Assembly: GCA_965199095.1 (NCBI GenBank) | Contig: CBDAQM010000005.1 | Coordinates: forward strand, 151,869 to 215,868 | Length of the DNA stretch: 64,000 nt | Direction of reading: 5' to 3' | Origin: LMUY01 sp965199095 | Lineage (GTDB): Bacteria; Pseudomonadota; Alphaproteobacteria; Acetobacterales; Acetobacteraceae | Shown: piece by piece, positions 7,384 through 15,226 of the stretch | Position numbering within the stretch: position 1 is the stretch's first letter | Layout: each line of letters opens with the position of its first letter | Notes under the pieces: model-generated | The model's input: only the letters and a program-made list of their open reading frames with translations | Told to the model about the DNA's origin: nothing | Databases searched by the model: none | Made by a program: the position numbers and the translations under genes

Positions 7384-8610
7384 ATGCGCGGTCTGGTCGG
7401 CTGGGTGGCGTTGCTTGTCCTCGCCTGGGCGTTCAGCGAAGACCGGCGCCGCATCCCCTGGCGGGTGGTGGCCGGCGGGATCGTGCTGCAGGTGGCGCTC
7501 GCCGCGCTGCTGATCGATGTGGCGCCGGCGCGCGCCGCGGTGCTGCTGCTGGACCATTTGGCCGACGCGCTGCAACGCGCCACCGATGACGGCACCGCCT
7601 TCCTGTTCGGCTATCTCGGCGGCGGCGCGCTGCCGTTCGCGGAAATCCGGCCCGACGCCAGCCTGATCATCGCCTTCAAGATCCTGCCGTTGGTGCTGGT
7701 GATCAGCGCGCTCGGCTCGCTGCTGTTCCACTGGGGCGTGTTGCAGCGGATCACCGGCGCGTTCGCGTTCCTGCTGCGGCGGGTGCTGGGCATCGACGGC
7801 CCGCTGGCCCTGGCCGCCGCCATCCACATCTTCGTCGGCAATATCGAGGCGCCGTTGCTGATCCGCCCCTATTTGCTCGGCATGCAGCGGGGCGAGCTGT
7901 TCGCGGTGATGGGCTGCGGCATGGCGGGCATCGCGGGGACGGTCATGGTGATCTACGGCGCCATCCTGGGCCCGGTGATCCCCAACGCGCTCGGCACCAT
8001 CATCGTCGCCGCCGTGATCAGCACCCCCGCAGCGCTGGCGGTGTCTGCCCTGATGGTGCCGTTCGCACCGGCCACGCAATCCACCCCGGCCACGGTGGCG
8101 CGCGACCCCGCGCTGGGCAGCCTGGACGCGCTGGTGCGCGGCACGGCGGACGGGATCGGCCCTTTGGTGGGCATCACCACGACGTTGCTGGTGGCCGTGG
8201 CGCTGGTGAGCCTGCTGAACCAGATGCTGGCCCTGCTGCCGGGCGGCTGGACGCTGGAGGCGCTGTTCGCCCTGCCCTTCCGCCCGGTGCTGTGGCTGAT
8301 CGGCGTGCCCTGGGCGGAGACCGGCGCGGCCGGGTTGCTGATGGGGACGAAGACGGTGCTCAACGAGTTCGTCGCCTACCTGCACCTCGCCAGCCTGCCG
8401 CCGGACGCGCTTAGCCCGCGCTCCCGCCTGATCATGACCTACGCCCTATGCGGCTTCGCCAATTTCGGCAGCCTCGGCATCGTGGTGGGCGGCATGGGCG
8501 CGATGGTGCCGGAGCGCCGGGCGGAGATCACCGTGCTTGGCTTGCGGTCGCTGGTATCCGGCACGATCGCCACATGCATGAGCGGCGCGCTCGCGGGCGT
8601 GCTGACGTAA
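7384..8610 (+). CDS. Concentrative nucleoside transporter (NupC/CNT family)
   Basis: A 408-residue inner-membrane protein with about 9-10 hydrophobic segments and the CNT layout. FAFKILP-like IIAFKILPLVLVIS, the GNIEAPLLIRPYL motif (CNT consensus GQTEAPL-like), MAGIAGTVMVIYG, and a C-terminal MGTKTVLNEFVAYLHL with ALCGFANFGSLGIVVGGMG are characteristic. The family imports nucleosides with protons or sodium. GNIEAPL in place of the usual GQTEAP suggests altered specificity within the family. It is 30 bases after paaE but has no obvious role in phenylacetate breakdown. Confidence 0.88.
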   Translation: MRGLVGWVALLVLAWAFSEDRRRIPWRVVAGGIVLQVALAALLIDVAPARAAVLLLDHLADALQRATDDGTAFLFGYLGGGALPFAEIRPDASLIIAFKILPLVLVISALGSLLFHWGVLQRITGAFAFLLRRVLGIDGPLALAAAIHIFVGNIEAPLLIRPYLLGMQRGELFAVMGCGMAGIAGTVMVIYGAILGPVIPNALGTIIVAAVISTPAALAVSALMVPFAPATQSTPATVARDPALGSLDALVRGTADGIGPLVGITTTLLVAVALVSLLNQMLALLPGGWTLEALFALPFRPVLWLIGVPWAETGAAGLLMGTKTVLNEFVAYLHLASLPPDALSPRSRLIMTYALCGFANFGSLGIVVGGMGAMVPERRAEITVLGLRSLVSGTIATCMSGALAGVLT

Positions 8611-8653
8611 GTTATGCCGGATTTGGTGGAAAGCGGTCATTCACTCTGAGCGA

Positions 8654-8737
8654 GTAGGGTGGGACGCGCTATGGCGTCCCACCGGCTTGGCGGCGTGTTT
8701 TGTCGTTGGTGGGACGCCAAAGCGCGTCCCACCCTAC
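8654..8737. repeat. Long nested palindrome (GTAGGGTGGGACGC type)
   Basis: GTAGGGTGGGACGCGCT (8654-8670) is perfectly complementary to AGCGCGTCCCACCCTAC (8721-8737). The pairing continues inward (GGCGTCCCACC / GGTGGGACGCC), giving roughly 30 paired bases with one mismatch around a 24-base loop. Each arm is itself a small palindrome. It lies between the convergent CNT transporter and CBS genes, so it may act as a bidirectional terminator or be a mobile REP-like element. Confidence 0.75.
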
Positions 8738-8784
8738 GGGGAGCGCTCCCCTCGGTCAGCTTTGCCGTCGTCGGAGCTACCGGA

Positions 8785-9210
8785 TCAACCGACGACGTAG
8801 GCGCGCAAACTGTCGACTTCGTTGGCCTGCTCGTCCAGCCTGGCCTTCACCACGTCGCCGATGCTCACCAGGCCGATCATGCGGACGTCCACCAGGACGG
8901 GCATGTGGCGGAACCGGCCGGCGGTCATGGCCGCCATCGCCTCCCCCAGCGTCGTCTCCGGCCGCACCGTCTGCACCGAACGGGTCATCGCCTGCGCCGC
9001 CCGCAGGTCCAGCGCGTCGGCGCCGTGCCGGGCCAGGCAATGGACCAGGTCACGCTCGCTGATGATGCCGACCAGGTTTTCGCCTTCCATCACCGGCGCC
9101 GCACCGATCCCGTGCTGGGACAGCAGGGTAGCGACATCCACCAGCAACGTGTCCGGCGTGGTGGTGACGGTTCCGGCATTCTTGTGCCGCAAAATAGCTG
9201 CCACACTCAT
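8785..9210 (-). CDS. CBS-domain pair protein
   Basis: A 141-residue protein made almost wholly of two CBS motifs: TLLVDVATLLSQHGIGAAPVMEGENLVGIISERDLV, and TLGEAMAAMTAGRFRHMPVLVDVRMIGLVSIGDVV. Such stand-alone Bateman modules bind adenosine nucleotides and act as energy sensors or regulators. The ATG at 9210 was chosen because homology begins at MSVAAIL. The longer frame upstream has no CBS features. The partner is unknown. Confidence 0.88.
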   Translation of the reverse strand: MSVAAILRHKNAGTVTTTPDTLLVDVATLLSQHGIGAAPVMEGENLVGIISERDLVHCLARHGADALDLRAAQAMTRSVQTVRPETTLGEAMAAMTAGRFRHMPVLVDVRMIGLVSIGDVVKARLDEQANEVDSLRAYVVG

Positions 9211-9328
9211 GTCTTGGACTCCTCTGTTCTTGCCCGAAGGGTCTATTGCCCCCGTTTTACCAATCTGCGCGTGCAACGCCGGGTAATGCAAACAACAGCC
9301 GTGCAATGCAGCAAAGACGACCCGCCGC

Positions 9329-11101
9329 CTACTCCGCCGCGCGGATTTGCGGCGCACCGGCAAGCTGGGTCGCCACCAACTGCGCGAACCGGCCACCCCG
9401 CGCCACCAGCGAGTCAAACCGGCCGCGCTCCACGATCTCGCCACCGTCGAACACCAGGATTTCGTCGGCGTCGCGCACCGTGGACAGGCGGTGCGCGATG
9501 ATGAAGGTGGTGCGCCCCTCCATCAGCGTCGCCATCGCACGCGACACCCGCGCCTCCGTGGCGGCGTCCAGGGCGCTGGTCGCCTCGTCCAGGATCAGGA
9601 TCGGCGGGTTCTTCAGCAGCGCCCGGGCAATCGCCAGCCGCTGGCGTTGCCCGCCGGACAGGGTGGCGCCGCGCTCACCCACCATCGTCTCATAACCCTG
9701 CGGCTGGCGGATGATGAAGTCGTGCGCGTCGGCCATGCGGCACGCCTGCTCCACCTGGGCATCCGTCGCCTCGGGCTGGCCGATGCGCAGGTTTTCCCGG
9801 ATCGAGCGGTTGAACAGCAGGCTTTCCTGGAACACCACGCCGATCGTCTGCCGCAGGCTTTCCAGCGTCACGTGGCTGATGTCCTGGCCATCGATGGCGA
9901 CCCGCCCGGCCGTCGGGTCCCACAGGCGCTGCAGCAGGTTCATCGCCGTGCTCTTGCCGGCCCCGGTGGTCCCCACGAGCGCCACCACCGAGCCGGGCTG
10001 CGCCACGAACGACACGTCACGCAGGATCGCCGGGCCGCCGGGATAGCCGAAGGACACCGCCTCGAACGCGACCTCGCCCTTCGGCGCCTCCAACTCCACC
10101 GCGTCCGGCTGCTCCGGGACCGAGCTCTTGGCGTCGAGCACCCGGAAATACTCCTCCAGCCCCGGCATCTGCAGGAACAGGCGGGAGGCGAATTGCATGG
10201 CCGCTTCCAACCGGCTGATCAGTAGATTGGCGAAGCCCATGAAGGTGACGATCTCCGCCACGCTGGCCTTGCCCGCCACGTGCAGGAATGTGCCCACCAC
10301 GACGATGACGATCACGGCGATGGTGGACGCGCCGCGGGTCAGCACGTTGACCACCGCCCACCAGTTCAGCACGGGAAATTGGTGGGCGATCACCTCGTCG
10401 GCGATCTGGCCGAACCGGCGCGTCTCCGCCGCCAGCCGGGTGAAGGACTGCACCACCATCACGTTGGCCAGGGCGTCCTGCGCCGTGCCGGCCAGGCTGG
10501 ACTGAAACGATTCGGCCCGGCGCTGGCCTTCTTCCGTGCGGTTGATCACCACGATCGTCACGGCGCAGAACACGACCACCAGGACGATCAGCACCACCGC
10601 AAGCTGCCAGTTCAGCAGCAGCGTCAGCGGCAGCAGCACCAGCAGCGCCACGTAGGTGGCAAGCTGCTCGCGGAAGAAGGTCAGCCACACCGAGAACATC
10701 GAGTCCGCGCCGTTCAGCATCACCTTCATCAGCCGGCCGGAATGCGCCTCCCCATGGAACGACAGCGGCAGCGACAGCACGTGGCCGAAGAACCGGCTCA
10801 TCACCTTCAGCCGGTTGCGATGGGCCATGCGCTCGGCATGCACCACGGTCTGGATGTTGCCGCCGATGGCCAGCGCGGCCACGACGATCCACACGCCGAT
10901 CAGCACCGCCGCACGGTGCCACAACGCGTCGCGCGAAATACCATCGGAGTCCGACAGCAGCCCGATCACGCGGCCGAACAGCACCGGATCAAGAAATTGC
11001 AACCCGGCAAGGACGATGTTTGCCAGGCCAAGGACCACCGCCAGACGCTTGTCGGCGCCGAGCACGGAGAGCACGCGGCGGTAGGCGTGAAGAAGGCGCA
11101 T
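9329..11101 (-). CDS. Glucan ABC exporter, fused permease-ATPase (ChvA/NdvA-like)
   Basis: A 590-residue half-transporter with an N-terminal six-helix membrane domain (residues about 20-300) and an ATPase domain. Walker A VGTTGAGKST is near residue 375, the signature LSGGQRQR near 482 and Walker B ILILDEATSALD near 500, all intact. The length, the MRLLHAYRRVLSVLGADKRL opening and the pattern HAERMAHRNRLKVMSRFF match cyclic beta-1,2-glucan exporters of alphaproteobacteria, which secrete periplasmic osmoprotectant glucans. No cyclic glucan synthase is in the window. A related lipid or drug exporter cannot be excluded. Confidence 0.82.
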   Translation of the reverse strand: MRLLHAYRRVLSVLGADKRLAVVLGLANIVLAGLQFLDPVLFGRVIGLLSDSDGISRDALWHRAAVLIGVWIVVAALAIGGNIQTVVHAERMAHRNRLKVMSRFFGHVLSLPLSFHGEAHSGRLMKVMLNGADSMFSVWLTFFREQLATYVALLVLLPLTLLLNWQLAVVLIVLVVVFCAVTIVVINRTEEGQRRAESFQSSLAGTAQDALANVMVVQSFTRLAAETRRFGQIADEVIAHQFPVLNWWAVVNVLTRGASTIAVIVIVVVGTFLHVAGKASVAEIVTFMGFANLLISRLEAAMQFASRLFLQMPGLEEYFRVLDAKSSVPEQPDAVELEAPKGEVAFEAVSFGYPGGPAILRDVSFVAQPGSVVALVGTTGAGKSTAMNLLQRLWDPTAGRVAIDGQDISHVTLESLRQTIGVVFQESLLFNRSIRENLRIGQPEATDAQVEQACRMADAHDFIIRQPQGYETMVGERGATLSGGQRQRLAIARALLKNPPILILDEATSALDAATEARVSRAMATLMEGRTTFIIAHRLSTVRDADEILVFDGGEIVERGRFDSLVARGGRFAQLVATQLAGAPQIRAAE

Positions 11102-11192
11102 GCTGTCGTCCGTGGGGGAAAAGGGCGGCTATCCCCACTCTGCCCGACGATCTTGGCGGGATCAGGGCAGGCCGAACAAATTGTGGCAAATT

Positions 11193-12056
11193 CTACACGG
11201 GTTCCGCCGTGAACAGATGGCTCGGACGCACGAATTCTTCCTGCGCCGCAACGGTCAGCAACTCGCGTGACCCGGCCGCCGCCGTCCGGCGCAGCAGGCC
11301 GAAGGTGGCGCTGGTGGCGGCCGCCAAGGCCTGCGGCGTGCTGCCAGTGCGGAGCACGTGCAACAGGAACAAGGCAGCGATGGTGTCGCCCGTGCCGTTC
11401 GCCGCCAGCGCCAGCTTCGGCGTGCGCAGCCGCCAGGCGCCGGATGCGTCCACCGCCAGCAGGTCGAGCGCATCGGCGGGCGTTTCCGGCAGCACCAGGC
11501 TGGTGACCAGCACGCGCGCACCCGGCCGCATGGCGCCGCGCAGGTGCAGCGCCGTCTGCTTCGCCGCCGCCAGCGAGGTCGCCGGGGCGTGGCCGGTCAA
11601 CTGCTCCAACTCGAACTGGTTGGGCGTGGCGATGTCGGCCTGCGGCAGCATGCGGTCCCGCAACAGGGCCGGGATGGCGCGCTGGACGTAGATGCCCGGC
11701 CCGGCATCCCCGATCACCGGGTCGCAGCAATACAGCGCGTGGGGATTGGCCTGGCGCACGAGGCCGACGGCGTCCAGCACCGCCTCCCCCACCGCGGGGT
11801 CGCCCAGATAGCCGCTGAGCACCGCCCGGCAGTGGTGCAGCACGCCGCGGGCGGCGATCCCGGCCACGACATCGCGAACCTGCTCGCCGGTGAAGCTCTG
11901 CCCGGTGCGGCTGCCGTAGCCGGGATGGTTGGAGAACTGCACCGTATTGACCGGCCAGACCTCCATCCCCAGGCGCTGCAGCGGGAACACGGCGGCGCTG
12001 TTGCCGACATGGCCGTAGGCGACGGCGGACTGGATGGACAGGATGGCGTCGGACAC
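11193..12056 (-). CDS. pdxY: Pyridoxal kinase
   Basis: A 287-residue ribokinase-fold enzyme phosphorylating pyridoxal in vitamin B6 salvage. The N-terminal ILSIQSAVAYGHVGNSAAVFPLQ is the substrate/ATP loop. CDPVIGD and TPNQFELEQLTG follow, and NGTGDTIAALF contains the anion-hole GTGD with the catalytic aspartate. The GTG start at 12056 gives the family's usual length, about 287. Upstream frame extensions lack homology. It is divergent from the LTXXQ gene. Confidence 0.92.
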   Translation of the reverse strand: MSDAILSIQSAVAYGHVGNSAAVFPLQRLGMEVWPVNTVQFSNHPGYGSRTGQSFTGEQVRDVVAGIAARGVLHHCRAVLSGYLGDPAVGEAVLDAVGLVRQANPHALYCCDPVIGDAGPGIYVQRAIPALLRDRMLPQADIATPNQFELEQLTGHAPATSLAAAKQTALHLRGAMRPGARVLVTSLVLPETPADALDLLAVDASGAWRLRTPKLALAANGTGDTIAALFLLHVLRTGSTPQALAAATSATFGLLRRTAAAGSRELLTVAAQEEFVRPSHLFTAEPV

Positions 12057-12160
12057 GCAGCAGGCTAGCCGCCGGAGCTGACACCGGGCAAGGCGGCCGA
12101 TAAACCGGCGTTGATGGGCGGCGTTGCAGGGCGAACCCTCCATTATGTCAGGACCACGCC

Positions 12161-12628
12161 ATGATGACTCGCCATCGTGCCCTCGCTCGCTTGATGACGG
12201 GCTTGTTCCTGCTTGCACCGGCTGCCCTCCCGGCCGCCGCGCAGACGAAGCAAGCCGCCGCGTCCGCTCCGGCGCCGACACCCGCGAACCGCTCCGCCGC
12301 CATCGAGCGGCGGATCACGGATCTGCACAACCGGCTGAAGATCACCCCGGCGGAACAGAAGCCGTTCGATGACTTCGCCCAGGCCATGCGGGACGGCGCA
12401 CAACGCATGAGCGAGCTGATGCAGAAGAGCCAGGCCAACGTCGCCAGCGGCAGCGCCGTGGACCAGATGCGCAGCTACACGGACATGGCGCAGGCGCATG
12501 CCGACAACATGCAGCACCTGACGGCGGCGTTCTCCACCCTGTATGACAGCCTGTCACCCGATCAGAAGAAGGCCGCGGATGAGAGCTTCCGCCAATTCGC
12601 CACCAATCGGCGGCTCGCCAACGGTTGA
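12161..12628 (+). CDS. Periplasmic LTXXQ/Spy-like protein
   Basis: A 155-residue protein with a signal peptide (LMTGLFLLAPAALPAAAQ, cleavage about residue 28), an Ala/Pro-rich linker, then a helical region with LKITPAEQKPFDDFAQAMRDGAQRM and a second copy-like LSPDQKKAADESF. These LTPxQ-type motifs characterise the Spy/CpxP family of periplasmic chaperone or stress-sensing proteins. No cognate Cpx-like system is nearby. ATG codons at 12161 and 12164 are both usable. Confidence 0.75.
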   Translation: MMTRHRALARLMTGLFLLAPAALPAAAQTKQAAASAPAPTPANRSAAIERRITDLHNRLKITPAEQKPFDDFAQAMRDGAQRMSELMQKSQANVASGSAVDQMRSYTDMAQAHADNMQHLTAAFSTLYDSLSPDQKKAADESFRQFATNRRLANG

Positions 12629-12721
12629 CGCTGCCGTTGCCAGCGGGGTGGGGACGGCCTTATAGCAGCCGCTCGCCCCGCCGGTCGGCATCGGCACGGG
12701 CCATGCAGGAGCGCGCACGCC

Positions 12722-12946
12722 ATGAAGACCGGCATCCACCCGGATTACCACGACATCAAGATCATCATGACCGATGGGACGGAGTTCACCACGCGGTCGA
12801 CGATGGGGAAGGCCGGCGACACGCTGCGGCTGGACATCGACCCGAAATCGCACCCGGCTTGGACGGGCGTCCAGCGCATCATGGACACGGGCGGCCAGGT
12901 CGCCAAGTTCAACAAGCGGTTCGCCGGGCTCGGCAGCCGCAAGTAA
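12722..12946 (+). CDS. rpmE: 50S ribosomal protein L31
   Basis: A 74-residue ribosomal protein beginning MKTGIHPDYHDIKIIMTDGT and containing LDIDPKSHPAWTG, the L31 hallmark. It lacks the CxxC pairs of zinc-binding L31, as is usual for the cysteine-free alphaproteobacterial form. It is monocistronic, followed 28 bases later by a strong intrinsic terminator. Confidence 0.96.
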   Translation: MKTGIHPDYHDIKIIMTDGTEFTTRSTMGKAGDTLRLDIDPKSHPAWTGVQRIMDTGGQVAKFNKRFAGLGSRK

Positions 12947-12973
12947 CTTCGATAACAGATGCGTTATTATGCG

Positions 12974-13005
12974 GGCCGCCCTTGATCCGAGGGCGGCCTT
13001 TTCTT
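12974..13005 (+). terminator. Intrinsic terminator after rpmE
   Basis: A perfect 9-bp stem GGCCGCCCT / AGGGCGGCC with a 7-base loop, followed by TTTTCTT. Confidence 0.9.
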
Positions 13006-13007
13006 AT

Positions 13008-13032
13008 CTTGGTGATGTTCGCGGGGCCCAAT
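13008..13032 (+). promoter_or_regulatory. Possible RpoH (sigma-32) promoter of hsp20
   Basis: CTTGG at 13008-13012 and CCCAAT at 13027-13032 resemble the heat-shock CTTGAA / CCCCAT elements at an acceptable spacing (13-14 bases). It lies between the rpmE terminator and the hsp20 leader. The match is partial. Confidence 0.35.
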
Positions 13033-13080
13033 CGGGACTGCGGAGCCTGAACCGGGCCGGCTCAACATGGGCGGTCCAAT

Positions 13081-13107
13081 CGACCTTGCTTCTTTAGGAG
13101 GTTTCTT
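13081..13107 (+). promoter_or_regulatory. ROSE-type RNA thermometer hairpin before hsp20
   Basis: The last 27 leader bases can fold so that GACCUUGCU (13082-13090) pairs with the Shine-Dalgarno AGGAGGUU (13096-13103) across a UCUUU loop. The pairing leaves the G of UUGCU unpaired opposite AGGA. That UYGCU/AGGA arrangement with a bulged G is the defining 3' hairpin of ROSE elements, which block translation of small heat-shock genes until temperature rises. A weaker upstream hairpin (GAGCC/GGCTC, about 13036-13057) is possible. Confidence 0.7.
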
Positions 13108-13578
13108 ATGACTCTCGACTTCTCTCCCCTGTTCCGCACTGCCATCGGCTTTGACCGCATGGCCCGGCTGATGGACTCCGCGCAGGAAACCGCATCGGCC
13201 TCCACCTACCCGCCCTACAACATCGCCAAAACCGGCGAAGATAGCTATCGGCTGACGATGGCCGTGGCGGGCTTCGGCCACGACGACCTCGACCTGACGG
13301 TCAAGGACAACCAGCTTATCGTGTCCGGCAAGTTGACGGATGATGCAGCGGGCGAGTTGCTCTACCGCGGCATCGCTGGCCGGGCGTTTGAGCGGCGGTT
13401 TGCCCTGGCCGACCACATCGTGGTCGATGGCGCAGACCTAAAGAACGGCCTGTTGCACGTGGCCCTGAAGCGCGTCGTGCCGGAGGCGCTGAAGCCCCGC
13501 CGCATCGCCATCGGCAGCACGGCGGAGGCTCAGCCGAGCATCGCCAACGACAGTGTCAAGGTCGCGCAGGCTGCGTAA
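13108..13578 (+). CDS. Small heat-shock protein Hsp20 (IbpA-like)
   Basis: A 156-residue ATP-independent holdase with a central alpha-crystallin domain (residues about 38-130). TYPPYNIAKTGEDSYRLTMAV opens it and LLHVALKRVVPE closes it near residue 120, before an IAIG-type C-terminal anchor. The FSPLFRTAIGFDRMARLMD start is typical of IbpA-like proteins of alphaproteobacteria. A strong AGGAGG at 13096-13101 precedes the ATG but can be sequestered by the ROSE-like hairpin. It has its own terminator. Confidence 0.95.
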   Translation: MTLDFSPLFRTAIGFDRMARLMDSAQETASASTYPPYNIAKTGEDSYRLTMAVAGFGHDDLDLTVKDNQLIVSGKLTDDAAGELLYRGIAGRAFERRFALADHIVVDGADLKNGLLHVALKRVVPEALKPRRIAIGSTAEAQPSIANDSVKVAQAA

Positions 13579-13600
13579 CCCTGCGACCGACTGAACCGGA

Positions 13601-13628
13601 GGGGGCCAGGCAACTGGCCCCCTTTTCT
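13601..13628 (+). terminator. Intrinsic terminator after hsp20
   Basis: A perfect 9-bp stem GGGGGCCAG / CTGGCCCCC with a GCAA tetraloop, followed by TTTTCT. Confidence 0.93.
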
Positions 13629-13644
13629 ATTGCGTCGCCGTCCG

Positions 13645-13830
13645 TCACGGCTTGCGGAAAAAGCTGTCGGCGACGCCACGATGGTCCTGTTTACGGGCGA
13701 TTGCGGCCTCTGCTCGGCTGATCTCAGCCTTGAGTTCGGCGATGTAATCGTTGAGCTCGCCGACCCCGAGAGGGTCAAGCGGCAGCGATGCAACCCGGCG
13801 CGGCTTTGGCGGCTCCTCGTCGTCCCACAT
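13645..13830 (-). CDS. DUF1192 family small protein
   Basis: A 61-residue acidic protein beginning MWDDEEPPKPRR, with a central LDPLGVGELNDYIAELKAEISRAEAAI helix likely to form a coiled coil. The length and this pattern match DUF1192, found widely in alphaproteobacteria beside TrcR (DUF1013). The ATG at 13830 is where family homology begins. Function is unknown. It converges with hsp20 and is divergent from trcR. Confidence 0.8.
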   Translation of the reverse strand: MWDDEEPPKPRRVASLPLDPLGVGELNDYIAELKAEISRAEAAIARKQDHRGVADSFFRKP

Positions 13831-13973
13831 GAAATACCCTCCCCGTGCCAATACGGCCAAAAGGTGGCGCAGCCGCACTTGACCGGCAAGGCAGTCGGCC
13901 CCCATATCGACCGAGTATTGGCTGCTGGGCGCGCCTCCGTGATGGACTGCCGCGCCGCGGCCGGAGAGTGATC

Positions 13974-14552
13974 ATGAGCCTTCCCCTGATGCCGAAGGCC
14001 ACCGCGGTGTGGCTGATCGACAAGACTGCCCTGACCTTCACCCAAATCGCCGAGTTCTGTGGCATGCACCCGCTGGAAGTGCAGGCCATTGCGGATGGAG
14101 AGGTGGCGCAAGGTATCGTCGGGTATGACCCGGTGGCGAACAACCAGGTCACCGCAAGCGAAATCTCCCGCTGCGAGGCGGACGACTCCGCCCGACTGAA
14201 GTTGCTGCCGCCTGCCAATCCGCCGCCGAAGAAGGGCCGCGGCGCCCGCTATACTCCCGTGGCGAAGCGCAACGACCGGCCGGACGCCATCGCCTTCGTG
14301 CTGCGCAACTTCCCGCAATTGTCGGAGGCGCAGGTGGTCAAGCTGCTGGGCACCACCAAGGACACGATCCAGAAGGTGCGCGAGCGGAGCCACTGGAACA
14401 GCAGCAACATCAAGCCGCGCGACCCCGTCATCCTCGGCCTATGCAGCCAAACCGACCTGAATGCGATGGTGAATTCCGCCAACGAGCGGCTGATCCGCGA
14501 AGGGAAGTCCGTGCCCGTGCCGGTGCGGATGGAAACCGAGGAAGCGGCTTAG
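13974..14552 (+). CDS. trcR: TrcR-type cell-cycle transcriptional regulator (DUF1013)
   Basis: A 192-residue protein with PLMPKATAVWLIDKTALTFTQIAEFCGMHPLEVQAIADGE at the N-terminus, a helix-turn-helix-like region, and a second conserved block AIAFVLRNFPQLSEAQVVKLLGTTK...TIQKVRERSHWN. This is the DUF1013 family, annotated as cell-cycle transcriptional regulator TrcR in alphaproteobacteria. The ATG at 13974 is chosen from homology. The start is divergent from DUF1192 with about 140 bases between them. Confidence 0.88.
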   Translation: MSLPLMPKATAVWLIDKTALTFTQIAEFCGMHPLEVQAIADGEVAQGIVGYDPVANNQVTASEISRCEADDSARLKLLPPANPPPKKGRGARYTPVAKRNDRPDAIAFVLRNFPQLSEAQVVKLLGTTKDTIQKVRERSHWNSSNIKPRDPVILGLCSQTDLNAMVNSANERLIREGKSVPVPVRMETEEAA

Positions 14553-14590
14553 CGCCTATACGAGATAAAACAGACGTAGACGCAATGAAG

Positions 14591-14619
14591 TAGGGCGGAA
14601 AAGCGAAGCGTATTCCGCC
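14591..14619. repeat. REP-like palindrome (TAGGGCGGAA type)
   Basis: TAGGGCGGAA and TTCCGCC flank AAGCGAAGCGTA; the 7-bp arms are GGCGGAA (14594-14600) and TTCCGCC (14613-14619). It is 38 bases after the trcR stop and has no T tract. It resembles short extragenic palindromes common in proteobacteria. Confidence 0.55.
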
Positions 14620-14652
14620 TCTTACGTGCCGGCCGGGGGGCTTGGTGATGCC

Positions 14653-14687
14653 CCCTCACCCAACCCTCTCCCAGAGGGAGAGGGCTT
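14653..14687. repeat. Palindromic repeat, family A copy 2
   Basis: CCCTCACCC followed by the CCCTCTCCC / GGGAGAGGG-type core (here CCCTCTCCCAGAGGGAGAGGG broken as two arms). A half element without the second outer arm. It is intergenic between trcR and the minus-strand DUF465 gene. Confidence 0.8.
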
Positions 14688-14709
14688 TCGAACAGCAACG
14701 GGCCGGGCG

Positions 14710-14880
14710 TCAGTCGTTCGTGTTGAGCCGCTCCATCTCGTCCTTCAGCTTCAGCTTCTGGCCTTTCAATCGCATCAATGCGTCGGGATCAGGACGGGGT
14801 CGGTTGTCCTCCGCCGCCACCTTCGCGTCCAACACATGGTGGCGCTCTTTCAGGCTGTCGATCCGGGCTTGCAGGCTCAT
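14710..14880 (-). CDS. DUF465 family protein (YdcH-like), first copy
   Basis: A 56-residue protein read on the minus strand: it begins MSLQARIDSLKERHHVLDAK and ends LKGQKLKLKDEMERLNTND. The ERHHVLD block, the DPDALMRLKGQKLKLKDE pattern and the short length identify DUF465 (YdcH), a small all-alpha coiled-coil protein of unknown function. It is divergent from a second DUF465 gene that starts 146 bases away. Confidence 0.85.
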   Translation of the reverse strand: MSLQARIDSLKERHHVLDAKVAAEDNRPRPDPDALMRLKGQKLKLKDEMERLNTND

Positions 14881-15025
14881 GAGTCCTCCTTCTGATACGG
14901 AGCACGATGACGCTCAGTGGCGCCATCGGCCAGCCTAACGCGCATCCGGCGGGAAAAGCCAGTTTTACCATCCGGCCGCGGCGCAGCGCGTGGTCAGAGT
15001 TTCTCGACCGTGCTAGATCGCTGAA

Positions 15026-15226
15026 ATGCTGACCGATCGCGATTCACTCCTGCGCAAGCTGCACGAATTGCGTAGCGAACATCGGGACCTCGACACCGTC
15101 ATTGCACGGCTGGCCGATGGCGGGCTCGACCAGTTGCAGTTGCAGCGGCTGAAGAAGCGCAAGCTGCTGCTGAAGGATGAGGTGGCGTGGCTGGAAAGCC
15201 GCCTGATCCCGGACAACATCGCCTGA
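15026..15226 (+). CDS. DUF465 family protein (YdcH-like), second copy
   Basis: A 66-residue, highly charged helical protein: LLRKLHELRSEHRDLDTVIA, then LQRLKKRKLLLKDEVAWLE. EHRDLD and LKKRKLLLKDE match the DUF465 consensus. Its TGA overlaps the purE ATG by one base, so it is cotranscribed with purE-purK. Function is unknown. It is a diverged paralogue of the neighbouring minus-strand gene. Confidence 0.85.
   Translation: MLTDRDSLLRKLHELRSEHRDLDTVIARLADGGLDQLQLQRLKKRKLLLKDEVAWLESRLIPDNIA

Noticed and set aside
14653..14687. Repeat copies considered as CRISPR or terminators
   Set aside because: Copies are single, kilobases apart, without spacers or cas genes, and lack T tracts in most places.
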